A stretch of DNA of 14,353 bases, taken from Rhodospirillaceae bacterium (GTDB lineage Bacteria > Pseudomonadota > Alphaproteobacteria > UBA8366 > GCA-2717185). The position numbers and the translations under genes are program-made. The notes below the pieces were generated by a model. It did no database searches. It was not told where the DNA came from and saw only the letters and a program-made list of their open reading frames with translations. Below are positions 7,046 to 13,679 of the stretch, piece by piece. Within the stretch, counting starts at the first letter, position 1. Each line of letters opens with the position of its first letter. The stretch is from the NCBI GenBank assembly GCA_018660965.1, contig JABJJH010000343.1:1-14353 (forward strand), in the 5' to 3' direction.

Positions 7046-7921
7046 TCACGCCCCCTTCGCCGCCAACATGACAACAACCCCGGCGACCGTAATCGCGACG
7101 CCCAGGACAAGGCGGCGGCTCAACGTGACGTGGCCCAGAAGCAGCGCACTGAACGCCAGGGTCGCCACGGGGTAACTGGCGACCAGCGGCGCCACGGCGG
7201 CGACGTCGCCGCGCGCCAGGGCCGCGTACATCGTCAACACCGCAATGCCGTTGCAAAACCCAACCGCGGCGAACCACCCAAACCCACGCCGGTCGCCGCT
7301 AAACGTGCCTATCGGATCACGCCACACGCTCAACACCAACACCACTGTGGCGGACACGATATAGCTGATAAAGGCGGCGGCGAATGGGTCCGGCCATGTT
7401 TCCAGGCCGATCTTGACGCCGGGTTGAATGATTCCCCGGATGAGCGCGGCGCCCAGCGGCGCCAACAACGCCCATCGGGACCACGCCCCCCGCCGGGCGC
7501 CGGGACCGGTAAACATCAACGTCACGCCGAACACGATGACGGCGATTCCCCCCACATCGAGCCAGCGCGGCGGCGCGCCCAGCATGACGGCGGCGAAGGC
7601 CACCGCGAAGACCGGCGCCAGATTACCAACGGCGCCCGCGACGTTCGGCCCGACCTGGCGATTTGACTGGAACGTCAACACCGTCACGGCGGCGGGGTAC
7701 AAACAACCGACGGCAGCGAAGATCAACGCGGCGCGCCAGTCCCATTGACCAAAATCGATAATCGCCGGCGCCGCCGCCACGAACAGCAGAGTCGACGCAG
7801 GGATGCTGATCGCAGCGCCTTGAATAGGGAGACGATAACGCAAGCCGAATTGCGTCAGCACCAAGGCCAAGCCGAAAAACAGCGCGGCGGTCAGCGCCAG
7901 TACTTGCGTCGCATCGATCAT
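7046..7921 (-). CDS. DMT superfamily transporter, EamA type
   Basis: A 291-residue integral inner-membrane protein with about ten hydrophobic segments in two similar halves, the organisation of EamA/RhaT-type drug/metabolite transporters. The first half runs from ALTAALFFGLALVLTQFGL to GIAVIVFGVTLMF. The second starts near ALLAPLGAALIRG and ends LGVAITVAGVVVMLA with a short cytoplasmic tail. Members export or import small metabolites, and substrate cannot be read from sequence. The ATG at 7921 gives a family-typical N-terminus but has no clear Shine-Dalgarno sequence; no better start was seen, because an upstream in-frame start is blocked by a stop. It is divergent from the gene at 8037 with a 115-bp gap and precedes the cyclase gene on the same strand. 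Confidence 0.9.
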   Translation of the reverse strand: MIDATQVLALTAALFFGLALVLTQFGLRYRLPIQGAAISIPASTLLFVAAAPAIIDFGQWDWRAALIFAAVGCLYPAAVTVLTFQSNRQVGPNVAGAVGNLAPVFAVAFAAVMLGAPPRWLDVGGIAVIVFGVTLMFTGPGARRGAWSRWALLAPLGAALIRGIIQPGVKIGLETWPDPFAAAFISYIVSATVVLVLSVWRDPIGTFSGDRRGFGWFAAVGFCNGIAVLTMYAALARGDVAAVAPLVASYPVATLAFSALLLGHVTLSRRLVLGVAITVAGVVVMLAAKGA

Positions 7922-8036
7922 ATGGAAGACACTATCGCGCCGTTGTGGACACGCATATTACCGGTGCGGACGCGATACGACCAGATAAGGCGCCATCACG
8001 GGAAACGGAAAGACTTGCGGAAAGATATAGGACATC

Positions 8037-9128
8037 ATGAATTCAACTGAACAGGCCGCACCGCTTAACCCCGCCCCCCTCAACAACGCCCATGGCGCGG
8101 TCGCGGATTTATATCACGCCTACACCACGGGATTGTTGATGACCATCATCACCCGGCGCGGCGCCCGCGCGGGCGAGGATTTCTGGTTTCACGTCTTCCG
8201 CCGCCAACATCTGGACATGTTTTTGCCGGGCCTGGAAAAGCTCGGCCTGACGCACCTGCCCGATGCGGTGGCGGCGGCGCAATATCATTACCTGTCCAAC
8301 AAGATCGGCGGCGCCCCGGTCGAATATATGTACGAATCCGACCGCAAGGCCTGGGTCCGGTTCACGCCGCCGCGTTGGGTGTATGACGGCACGGCCCTCG
8401 CCGCCATTCCCAGCGAAGTGTCCCGCGCCCTGTTGCGCGGCTGGTACGGCCACAATGGCGAGGCCATGGGCAACCCACGGCTGGGCTTCGTCTGCACCGC
8501 CCAGACGATGGACGGGCAATCGGGCCTGTCGGGGTATTTCCGCGAATACGACCACGATCTGGACCCGGATGAACGGCTGATCTTTTCACCGGGCGAAGAA
8601 CCGCCCCTCTTCGATCCCGCCGCCGCGCCGGAACCGCCCGCCGGAGATTGGCCCGAAGCGCGTTTGCGTAAGGCGTATCGCAATTACGCCATGAATTTCG
8701 TCAAAACCTCGCTGTCCGTGGCCCCGGCGTTGTTCGGGCCCGCCGAGGCCGCGTATCTGGGCAATGTCACGGGTCGTCTGATTGGGATGCAGTATTATCA
8801 GCAGACCGCGCGAGCTTTGGATCTGGGCGACACCGATACGAGTCCGGCGGCGTTCGCGACGTATCTCCACGCCATGGCGGATGCGCAGGACGACCCGATC
8901 GAGGTCGAAGCCGACGGCGACGCAATTCTGGTTCGCCAGCGCGGCTGGCGGTTGATGCGTGGACAGACCAACATCCCCGACGCCGCGTTCGACGCCTGGA
9001 ACGGGCTATGGCAGGGCGCGCTGTTGGCGCATAACCGGTTTCTGGTGCTGGAAGTGTTGAACCGCATGGATTACGGCGACGATTGTTTCTGCTGGCGTAT
9101 CCGCGAACGGGGCCCTTCACAGTTGTAA
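8037..9128 (+). CDS. Unrecognised 363-residue soluble protein
   Basis: I do not recognise this protein with confidence. It has no signal peptide and no membrane segment, and is rich in aromatic residues and Trp. Visible landmarks include FWFHVFRRQHLDMF near residue 50, YHYLSNKIGGAPVEYMYES, VRFTPPRWVYDG, a LRGWYGHNGEAMGNP segment, a Pro-rich stretch near residue 195, YRNYAMNFVKTSL and a C-terminal DYGDDCFCWRIRERG. The Cys-x-Cys ending faintly recalls the L-2-amino-thiazoline-4-carboxylate hydrolase family, but I would not assign it. The ATG at 8037 has AGGA four bases upstream, and third positions are strongly G/C biased, so the frame is real. It is divergent from the DMT transporter and convergent with the GntR regulator, 6 bp apart. 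The context hints at a metabolic enzyme or a protein binding a small ligand. Confidence 0.88.
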   Translation: MNSTEQAAPLNPAPLNNAHGAVADLYHAYTTGLLMTIITRRGARAGEDFWFHVFRRQHLDMFLPGLEKLGLTHLPDAVAAAQYHYLSNKIGGAPVEYMYESDRKAWVRFTPPRWVYDGTALAAIPSEVSRALLRGWYGHNGEAMGNPRLGFVCTAQTMDGQSGLSGYFREYDHDLDPDERLIFSPGEEPPLFDPAAAPEPPAGDWPEARLRKAYRNYAMNFVKTSLSVAPALFGPAEAAYLGNVTGRLIGMQYYQQTARALDLGDTDTSPAAFATYLHAMADAQDDPIEVEADGDAILVRQRGWRLMRGQTNIPDAAFDAWNGLWQGALLAHNRFLVLEVLNRMDYGDDCFCWRIRERGPSQL

Positions 9129-9134
9129 GGCCTG

Positions 9135-9857
9135 TCAGGTTTCCCGGGTCAGCTCCAGGGCGTAGGTATAGCGGCCTTCCGGATGGGTGCTGAGCGACAC
9201 CTCGAACATCTTGCCATCCTTGCCGTAATACCGACGGATAATCGTCATACCGGGCGAGCCCACCTCCACGCCCAGCGGCTCGGCAACCGCTTTTTCGATG
9301 CGGGTGGCGAATATTTCCACCTTCACGTTCTGGATGTTTTCCTTATAGCGGCTGACGATCTGTTCGTAGACCGGGCGGGGATCGGCGCCGATGCCGCTGG
9401 AAACCCCGCGATATTTCGGAATAACGAAAATTTCCGTCCAGCTGATCCGGTACCCTTCCGGTTCTATGCTGCGCACGCCGGAAAACCGCAGCCATTTCCG
9501 GTTAATCCGGCACTCCAGCAATTTGGCCTGCTCCGCATCCGCCTGGATTTCATCGCGACCCATCACGATCAAACGCATTTCCGGCGGGTACTGCAACAAT
9601 TCGTCCAGCGTCCCGATGGATCGCACATAGGCGGTGTTCGGGTGAAGGTTTTGAACGACGGTGCCGGACCCGCGCCGCCGCGTTAAAATGCCCTTTTCGT
9701 GGAGCTGCCGCAGCGCCTCGCGCACGGTGAAGCGGCTGACGCCAAAGCGTTCGCACAAATCGATTTCCGTCGGCAGCATGGAGCCGACGGAAAAACGACC
9801 GCCTCCGATCTCGGCCAACAATTCGTCGGCGATTTCCTGGTATCGCGGCAGCGTCAT
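9135..9857 (-). CDS. GntR family transcriptional regulator, HutC/UTRA type
   Basis: A 240-residue repressor-type regulator. The N-terminal winged helix-turn-helix (residues 4-70) contains LPTEIDLCERFGVSR and FTVREALRQLHEKGIL, then the wing with RRRGSGTVV. The C-terminal part (about residues 90-235) fits a UTRA effector-binding domain, including a late PGMTIIRRYYGKDGK-like strand and FEVSLSTHPEGRY. Members bind sugars, amines or amino-acid-like effectors that release DNA. The ATG at 9857 has GGAG 8 nt upstream on the minus strand. It is divergent from the EthD-like gene at 10032, so the shared 174-bp region is the likeliest operator site, and autoregulation is plausible. It is convergent with the unknown gene ending at 9128. 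Confidence 0.93.
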   Translation of the reverse strand: MTLPRYQEIADELLAEIGGGRFSVGSMLPTEIDLCERFGVSRFTVREALRQLHEKGILTRRRGSGTVVQNLHPNTAYVRSIGTLDELLQYPPEMRLIVMGRDEIQADAEQAKLLECRINRKWLRFSGVRSIEPEGYRISWTEIFVIPKYRGVSSGIGADPRPVYEQIVSRYKENIQNVKVEIFATRIEKAVAEPLGVEVGSPGMTIIRRYYGKDGKMFEVSLSTHPEGRYTYALELTRET

Positions 9858-9872
9858 GTACTGTGCTCCACT

Positions 9873-9941
9873 TTAATCCCCTGACGACCGCAACCACCCA
9901 AACACCCCGCCGACGCCAAGCCACATTCTTAATCCCCGACG
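9873..9941. repeat. Direct repeat TTAATCCCC in the gntR/EthD-like intergenic region
   Basis: TTAATCCCCTGACG at 9873-9886 and TTAATCCCCGACG at 9929-9941 share nine exact bases plus GACG. Each copy is preceded by CCAC a few bases upstream (9868-9871 and 9921-9924). The first copy lies close to the gntR ribosome binding site and the second just upstream of the promoter at 9948-9977. This placement would suit a regulator binding both sides. GntR operators are usually palindromic, which this is not, so the assignment is tentative. Confidence 0.35.
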
Positions 9942-9947
9942 CGTCAA

Positions 9948-9977
9948 TTTTCAACCACCGCCCGTTTTCGCTATAAT
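9948..9977 (+). promoter_or_regulatory. Sigma70-type promoter for the EthD-like gene
   Basis: A consensus TATAAT at 9972-9977 is preceded by TTTTCA at 9948-9953 with an 18-nt spacer. Transcription would begin near 9984, giving a leader of about 48 nt that carries CAGGA 7 nt before the ATG at 10032. The perfect -10 box stands out in an otherwise GC-rich region. Confidence 0.55.
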
Positions 9978-10031
9978 GTTCCGGCAAGACAATGCCGCGA
10001 CCGCATTCTCCGCAATCGACAGGATCTCCGC

Positions 10032-10748
10032 ATGACCGACATGGACGATATCCCACCGCTGTCAAACCCACCAAAGGCGCATTCCAAAGGCATGGGCGTG
10101 CTGGCGGTGTGGACCGACGCGCGTCGTGAAAACGAGGACGCGTTCAATGACTGGTACAACCGCGACCACCTGCCCGAACGCACTGGCCATCCTGGCTTTC
10201 TGAACGGCAGGCGGTACAAGTCGATCTCGGGAACGCCGCGTTATCTGGCGCTGTACGACACGACCTCGCCCGCCGCAATGTCCACCAAAGTCTACCGCGA
10301 CGCACTGGAAAATCCGTCGGCGTGGACCCGGCGCATCATGCCGTCCTTCCACAATTTCACCCGCTCGGTGTTCCAGATCGAAACCCGCCTTGGCGCGGGA
10401 CAAGGCGGGGTTGTCTCGACGATTCGCCCCACCGGTGACCGGCCCGCCCCGCCGGATTTCGGCCCCTGGCTGGCCGATTCCGTGCTGCCCAAGCTGGTCG
10501 CGTGCGCGGGCGTGGTCGGCGCGGAATACCTGGCGGCGGAAACAACAAGCCCCAGCGCAGAGCGGACAACGGAAGGCGCCCTGCGCACGGCGCCGGATTC
10601 CATCGCGCCCTGGGCCCTCATCGTCAGCGGAACCGAACCCGGCCTGTTGCGCGCCGCCCTGAAAACCGCCGCCCCCCGCGACACGTTACGCAAACGTTCG
10701 GGCGGTGGATTGAAAATCGGGCTGTACCGCTTGTTATACGCACTCTGA
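10032..10748 (+). CDS. EthD / DUF4286-like dimeric alpha-beta barrel protein
   Basis: A 238-residue cytoplasmic protein. The N-terminal half has the ferredoxin-like barrel pattern of EthD and related proteins: GMGVLAVWTD, then FNDWYNRDHLPERTGHPGFLNGR-type sequence with conserved Trp-Tyr-x-x-His-Leu-Pro-Glu around residues 40-50, and RYLALYD. The second half (QGGVVSTIRP onward) may be a weaker second barrel repeat ending KIGLYRLLYAL. Such proteins bind or convert small hydrophobic molecules or act as accessory factors in aromatic or ether degradation; the exact activity is not readable. The start is supported by CAGGA 7 nt upstream. It is divergent from the GntR-type regulator and has its own promoter, so it is the likely target of that regulator. 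Confidence 0.88.
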   Translation: MTDMDDIPPLSNPPKAHSKGMGVLAVWTDARRENEDAFNDWYNRDHLPERTGHPGFLNGRRYKSISGTPRYLALYDTTSPAAMSTKVYRDALENPSAWTRRIMPSFHNFTRSVFQIETRLGAGQGGVVSTIRPTGDRPAPPDFGPWLADSVLPKLVACAGVVGAEYLAAETTSPSAERTTEGALRTAPDSIAPWALIVSGTEPGLLRAALKTAAPRDTLRKRSGGGLKIGLYRLLYAL

Positions 10749-10775
10749 CGCCCCGAATTCCAATTTTGGCGCCCC

Positions 10776-11207
10776 ATGCAGCAACCAGAAGACTTGCCAG
10801 AAGACCTGATTGAGGCCATCACAAAATGGGCGGAGGTTGACGCGCGCATAGTCGCGCTAGCCCTGGTGGGCTCCCATGCAAGAGGCAAGGCCAACCTGAC
10901 CGCCGACATCGACCTTATTGTTGTCTGCAAGAACCCTCCCGAACTTCTCAATGATCAATCCTGGACACAGAAATTTGGGCCCGGAAAAACATCCGGCGTT
11001 GAAGACTATTCGCTCGTGCAATCGGTCAGGGTTTTCTACGACGATGGCGCCGAGGTCGAATTTGGCGTCACCAGCCTCGCGTGGACCAATATCCCGATTG
11101 ACGAAGGTACGATGACCGTCATGCGCAACGGAATGCGAATACTTTACGATCCAGAAAAACGGCTGAAACGCGCGCTGGGCTTTGCCCAAGAAAAATCTCA
11201 AATGTAA
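10776..11207 (+). CDS. Stand-alone nucleotidyltransferase-domain protein
   Basis: A 143-residue protein of the DNA polymerase beta-like nucleotidyltransferase superfamily. The signature LVGSHARGKANLTADIDLIV holds Gly32-Ser33 and the metal-binding Asp44 and Asp46. The third acidic position, on the later strand AEVEFGV, is probably Glu95 rather than the more usual Asp. The protein is little more than the catalytic core, with a C-terminal helix LKRALGFAQEK. Relatives include aminoglycoside adenylyltransferases and MNT antitoxins that AMPylate HEPN toxins, but no HEPN gene is next to it, so neither role can be claimed. It starts 27 bp after the EthD-like gene, yet lacks an obvious ribosome binding site, and its 3' half is less GC-rich. 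A 300-bp AT-rich region follows. The function is unknown beyond probable nucleotide transfer. Confidence 0.86.
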   Translation: MQQPEDLPEDLIEAITKWAEVDARIVALALVGSHARGKANLTADIDLIVVCKNPPELLNDQSWTQKFGPGKTSGVEDYSLVQSVRVFYDDGAEVEFGVTSLAWTNIPIDEGTMTVMRNGMRILYDPEKRLKRALGFAQEKSQM

Positions 11208-11509
11208 TGTCACGCCCCTTTTTTCAATATGCATGGATTAGCATCGGTTAGCATTTGGTCGCGCGGCGCGATGATCGTCCGTTCGACTAAATTAGGAATA
11301 TAATACTTATTATTTGAATTTCAAGACCCCCTGCGTCGTTTTATTATTGGCTCATATAAAGGGATTTTCTGGTTTCCACTGATTAACGCAGCAAAATTAA
11401 AAGGTATATATGCCGATTTAATCGTGACCTTATTCCTATTTTATTCTATATGATCCTGTAGACAGTCCACGCCAGTACGGCGTTCACCCTTCAAACAGGA
11501 ACATACCCC
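11208..11509. other. 302-bp AT-rich intergenic region with direct and inverted repeats
   Basis: No gene was seen. TTAGCAT occurs twice, at 11238-11244 and 11248-11254, exactly 10 bp apart, one helical turn. An inverted repeat TCGCGC-G-GCGCGA lies at 11259-11271. A consensus TATAAT sits at 11299-11304 without a good -35 element, and TTGAA-T-TTCAA lies at 11314-11324. The arrangement resembles an activator-type regulatory region, but AT-rich sequence produces such motifs readily. No terminator hairpin for the nucleotidyltransferase gene was found, although a T-run follows its stop near 11219. Confidence 0.45.
11424..11452 (+). promoter_or_regulatory. Candidate promoter for the peptidoglycan-binding-like gene
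   Basis: GTGACC at 11424-11429, a 17-nt spacer and TATATG at 11447-11452 form a moderate sigma70-like match. The implied leader is about 50 nt and contains AGGA at 11497-11500 before the ATG at 11510. Other AT-rich candidates upstream, such as the TATAAT at 11299, are possible alternatives. Confidence 0.3.
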
Positions 11510-12001
11510 ATGCCCCGTTACGATATTACCCGGAAAAGCCTGCAGCCCGTGTGGGCGGAAGATGAAGATTTCGGCGTCGTCCTCGAACTCGACGCGCCTG
11601 TGGGGGCCCGCCGGGGAAACCGCGCCCCCGACGTGAAGACGGTCGAGGCTGCGCTGGGCGCGGTGGGGCATCTGGACCCCCGACGCGCGGCGCGGCCCAC
11701 CGGCGCCTACGATTCGGGGCTGGACGCCTCGGTGCGGACCTATCAGGACAAGGCGAAGCTCAAGAAGGACGGTTTGATCAATCCCGGCGGTGAGACAATC
11801 ACCGGATTGTCCACGGGCAAGGCCGCCAACATAATCCCCAGCCGCCGCGTGGATGACGAGGCTGTCGGCGCGGCCAACCGGTTGGTCCGCGCGATGGGGA
11901 AAACCCGCGACCAGACCGAGGTGAGCAAACTTCTCGCCGACACCGCCTTGAATTATGGGGAGAGAGGCCAGGCGGAGGTGTCCCATACCGATTGGAGATA
12001 A
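11510..12001 (+). CDS. Peptidoglycan-binding-like domain protein
   Basis: A 163-residue hydrophilic protein. Residues about 40-100 fit the PG_binding_1 fold: DVKTVEAALGAVGHLD, then TGAYDSGLDASVRTYQDKAK and LKKDGLINPGGETI, the usual helix, turn and surface helix of a three-helix cell-wall binding module. No signal peptide, membrane segment or catalytic domain is visible. After GLSTGKAA comes a charged helical tail, and the protein ends without an obvious second domain. AGGA lies 9 nt upstream of the ATG. Third positions are strongly G/C biased in this frame, so the long antisense reading frame over it is a shadow. Without a secretion signal it may be exported by another route, act after lysis, or be part of a phage-derived or secretion-associated structure; none of these is shown by the sequence. 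Confidence 0.8.
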   Translation: MPRYDITRKSLQPVWAEDEDFGVVLELDAPVGARRGNRAPDVKTVEAALGAVGHLDPRRAARPTGAYDSGLDASVRTYQDKAKLKKDGLINPGGETITGLSTGKAANIIPSRRVDDEAVGAANRLVRAMGKTRDQTEVSKLLADTALNYGERGQAEVSHTDWR

Positions 12002-12190
12002 CTCTTTAAAGTCTTCATAAATTGCCACTCCAAACTCCAAAGTCTTAGATAGGTCTTTTTTACAGCGGTTTCCCCAAAACTCGCTCGCCCTCGATGGCGG
12101 CGTACCAAAGACAAGCGTCGCCAACGCCAAAGGCAATATCCAGCGACCACTTTTAAGAGGTGGGCAGTGTGGTTTGTGGTGCGATTTCAT
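12002..12190 (-). other. Possible remnant ORF with signal-peptide-like N-terminus
   Basis: On the minus strand an ATG at 12190, with GGGA about 6 nt upstream, opens a frame whose first 36 residues look like a Sec signal peptide. It has a basic start, a hydrophobic core ILPLALATLVFG and a PPSRAS cleavage-like site, then a Cys-containing segment. The frame runs on into the antisense of the peptidoglycan-binding-like gene, where it makes no sense as protein. Only about 63 residues are free of overlap. It may be the 5' end of a truncated secreted-protein gene, or chance. Apart from this, nothing was seen in 12002-12232. Confidence 0.22.
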
Positions 12191-12232
12191 TCGGGTCCCG
12201 TTTGACGGCGATTAAGCAGACTACCAATAGTT

Positions 12233-12415
12233 GTGAAAAAATTAAACGCTTCGATGGCCCTGCCGCCTAAGCTCCACCGCGCGGTGTACGCCCGCGTCAT
12301 GAGCACCGGAGACGACGACGCCGATTACAGAGAGACGCCCCCGGACGAGGAGACGCCGGCCGCCGTTACTGGGTCAATTCACGTCACAGCCAAGGGCAGC
12401 GGCTATTGGCTGTGA
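12233..12415 (+). CDS. Small hypothetical protein
   Basis: A frame of 60 codons from a GTG at 12233, or 53 from the ATG at 12254. From that ATG, 43 of 53 sense codons end in G or C, close to the bias of the established genes here and unlike the AT-rich surroundings, which argues that it is translated or is a fragment of a coding gene. The sequence is acidic in the middle (STGDDDADYRETPPDEETP) and ends in GSIHVTAKGSGYWL. No family is recognised. No Shine-Dalgarno sequence is obvious for either start. It ends 98 bp before the ABC transporter gene. Confidence 0.42.
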   Translation: MKKLNASMALPPKLHRAVYARVMSTGDDDADYRETPPDEETPAAVTGSIHVTAKGSGYWL

Positions 12416-12513
12416 CTCCATTGGCGAAAAAGGATAGACTGCGCGCTAGAGCTTTGAGGTGGCGACAATATTAAAAATAACCGCCATCGGGCAGCGACAG
12501 GGAAGCAGCTTTA

Positions 12514-13611
12514 ATGAACCAGGCCTCGGCGTTTGTTGAGTTTCGAAATGTGCAAAAAAGCTATGATGGCGAGACTCTGGTCGTCAAAGATTTCAATTTA
12601 TCCATCGCCAAGGGTGAATTCGTCACGATGTTGGGACCATCGGGTTCCGGAAAAACGACGTGCCTGATGATGCTGGCGGGCTTTGAGCCCGTGACGCATG
12701 GCGAGATACTGTTGAAGGGCCGACCGATTAACGACGTTCCGCCGCACAAACGCGGCATCGGCATGGTGTTCCAGAATTACGCCCTGTTTCCCCATATGAC
12801 GGTTGCGGAAAACCTCGCTTTTCCGTTGAAGGTCCGCAAAATGTCGTCGGTGGATGTCGAGACGAAAGTCAAGCGGGCCCTGGAAATGGTGGAATTGCCC
12901 GGATTCGGCGCCCGCCGACCGGCGCAACTATCCGGCGGTCAGCAACAACGGGTCGCGGTTGCGCGCGCCCTCGTCTTCGACCCGGAACTGATTTTGATGG
13001 ACGAACCCCTCGGCGCCCTCGACAAGCAATTGCGCGAGCAAATGCAATACGAGATCAAGCATATCCATGAAAGCCTTGGCGTCACGATGGTCTATGTCAC
13101 CCACGACCAGTCGGAAGCCTTGACCATGTCCGACAGGATCGCCGTGTTCGAGGATGGCGTGGTCCAGCAATTGGCCACGCCCGCCGCCCTTTATGAAAAA
13201 CCGGAAAACGCCTTCGTCGCCGGCTTTATCGGCGAAAACAATCGGCTGAGTGGAACGGTTAGGGAAATCGACGGCGACTCCTGCAAGGTGTCGCTCGATC
13301 AAGGCGGGATGGTCAATGCGGAAATGGTGGACGCCGGTGGCGTCGGCTCCCGCGCGACACTGTCCATACGCCCGGAAAGGGTTGAACTACTTCAAGAAGA
13401 CGGCTCCATGCCAAACTGTATCTTGGGGCGGATAGAGGAACTGATTTATCTGGGCGACCATGTTCGCATCCGCATGACCGTGGCGGGAACGGATGAATTC
13501 ATCGTCAAGGTGCGAAACTCCGCCAATCGCCGGGATTTAAAGAAAGGCGATGAAATGAGTATCGGATGGCGGTCCCAGGATTGCCGGGCGCTGGAACCGA
13601 TTGACGCGTAG
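12514..13611 (+). CDS. ABC transporter ATPase, spermidine/putrescine (PotA) type
   Basis: A 365-residue ATP-binding subunit of an importer. The nucleotide-binding domain has Walker A GPSGSGKTT at 41-49, Q-loop Gln87, signature LSGGQQQR at 139-146, Walker B LILMDE at 159-164, D-loop LGALD and H-loop His197. The C-terminal third (from about residue 235) is the TOBE-type regulatory domain of PotA/MalK-like ATPases, with SIRPERVELL and a LIYLGDHVRI strand. The length is normal. The ATG at 12514 has AGGGA about 10 nt upstream. The substrate-binding protein follows after 68 bp, so this is the first visible gene of an uptake operon, and permease genes are expected beyond the window. A polyamine-like substrate is suggested by the ATPase and binding-protein type, but other organic cations or phosphonate-like ligands are possible. 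Confidence 0.95.
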   Translation: MNQASAFVEFRNVQKSYDGETLVVKDFNLSIAKGEFVTMLGPSGSGKTTCLMMLAGFEPVTHGEILLKGRPINDVPPHKRGIGMVFQNYALFPHMTVAENLAFPLKVRKMSSVDVETKVKRALEMVELPGFGARRPAQLSGGQQQRVAVARALVFDPELILMDEPLGALDKQLREQMQYEIKHIHESLGVTMVYVTHDQSEALTMSDRIAVFEDGVVQQLATPAALYEKPENAFVAGFIGENNRLSGTVREIDGDSCKVSLDQGGMVNAEMVDAGGVGSRATLSIRPERVELLQEDGSMPNCILGRIEELIYLGDHVRIRMTVAGTDEFIVKVRNSANRRDLKKGDEMSIGWRSQDCRALEPIDA

Positions 13612-13634
13612 TTTTATAAATACGAACGACCTCC

Positions 13635-13652
13635 GCTCAATGTAAATTGAGC
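13635..13652. promoter_or_regulatory. Intercistronic hairpin between ABC ATPase and binding-protein genes
   Basis: GCTCAAT-GTAA-ATTGAGC is a perfect 7-bp inverted repeat with a 4-nt loop in the 68-bp gap. No T-run follows, so it is not a typical terminator. Such hairpins next to binding-protein genes often mark mRNA processing or stability points that raise binding-protein output. It could alternatively be a protein-binding palindrome. Confidence 0.5.
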
Positions 13653-13679
13653 AAACCGAAACAAAACAGGGAGAAACAA

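Noticed and set aside
6339..7175. Plus-strand ORF opposite the cyclase N-terminus
   Set aside because: It spans the antisense of an intact cyclase domain and part of the transporter gene; no domain, so shadow of high-GC coding sequence.
7010..7666. Plus-strand ORF opposite the DMT transporter
   Set aside because: Low-complexity Arg/Gly/Pro/His-rich translation typical of antisense of a membrane protein gene.
11176..11188. TGGGC-TTT-GCCCA hairpin near the end of the nucleotidyltransferase gene as terminator
   Set aside because: It lies inside the coding region and is followed by an A-run on this strand, not a T-run.
11441..12190. Full 249-codon minus-strand ORF as one gene
   Set aside because: Only its first 63 or so residues lie outside the peptidoglycan-binding-like gene; the rest is antisense to a frame with strong coding bias. 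Only the start was kept, as a low-confidence remnant.
10776..12415. A toxin-antitoxin or defence island based on the nucleotidyltransferase and neighbours
   Set aside because: No HEPN, nuclease, helicase or other effector is encoded nearby; the neighbouring genes do not form a recognisable system.
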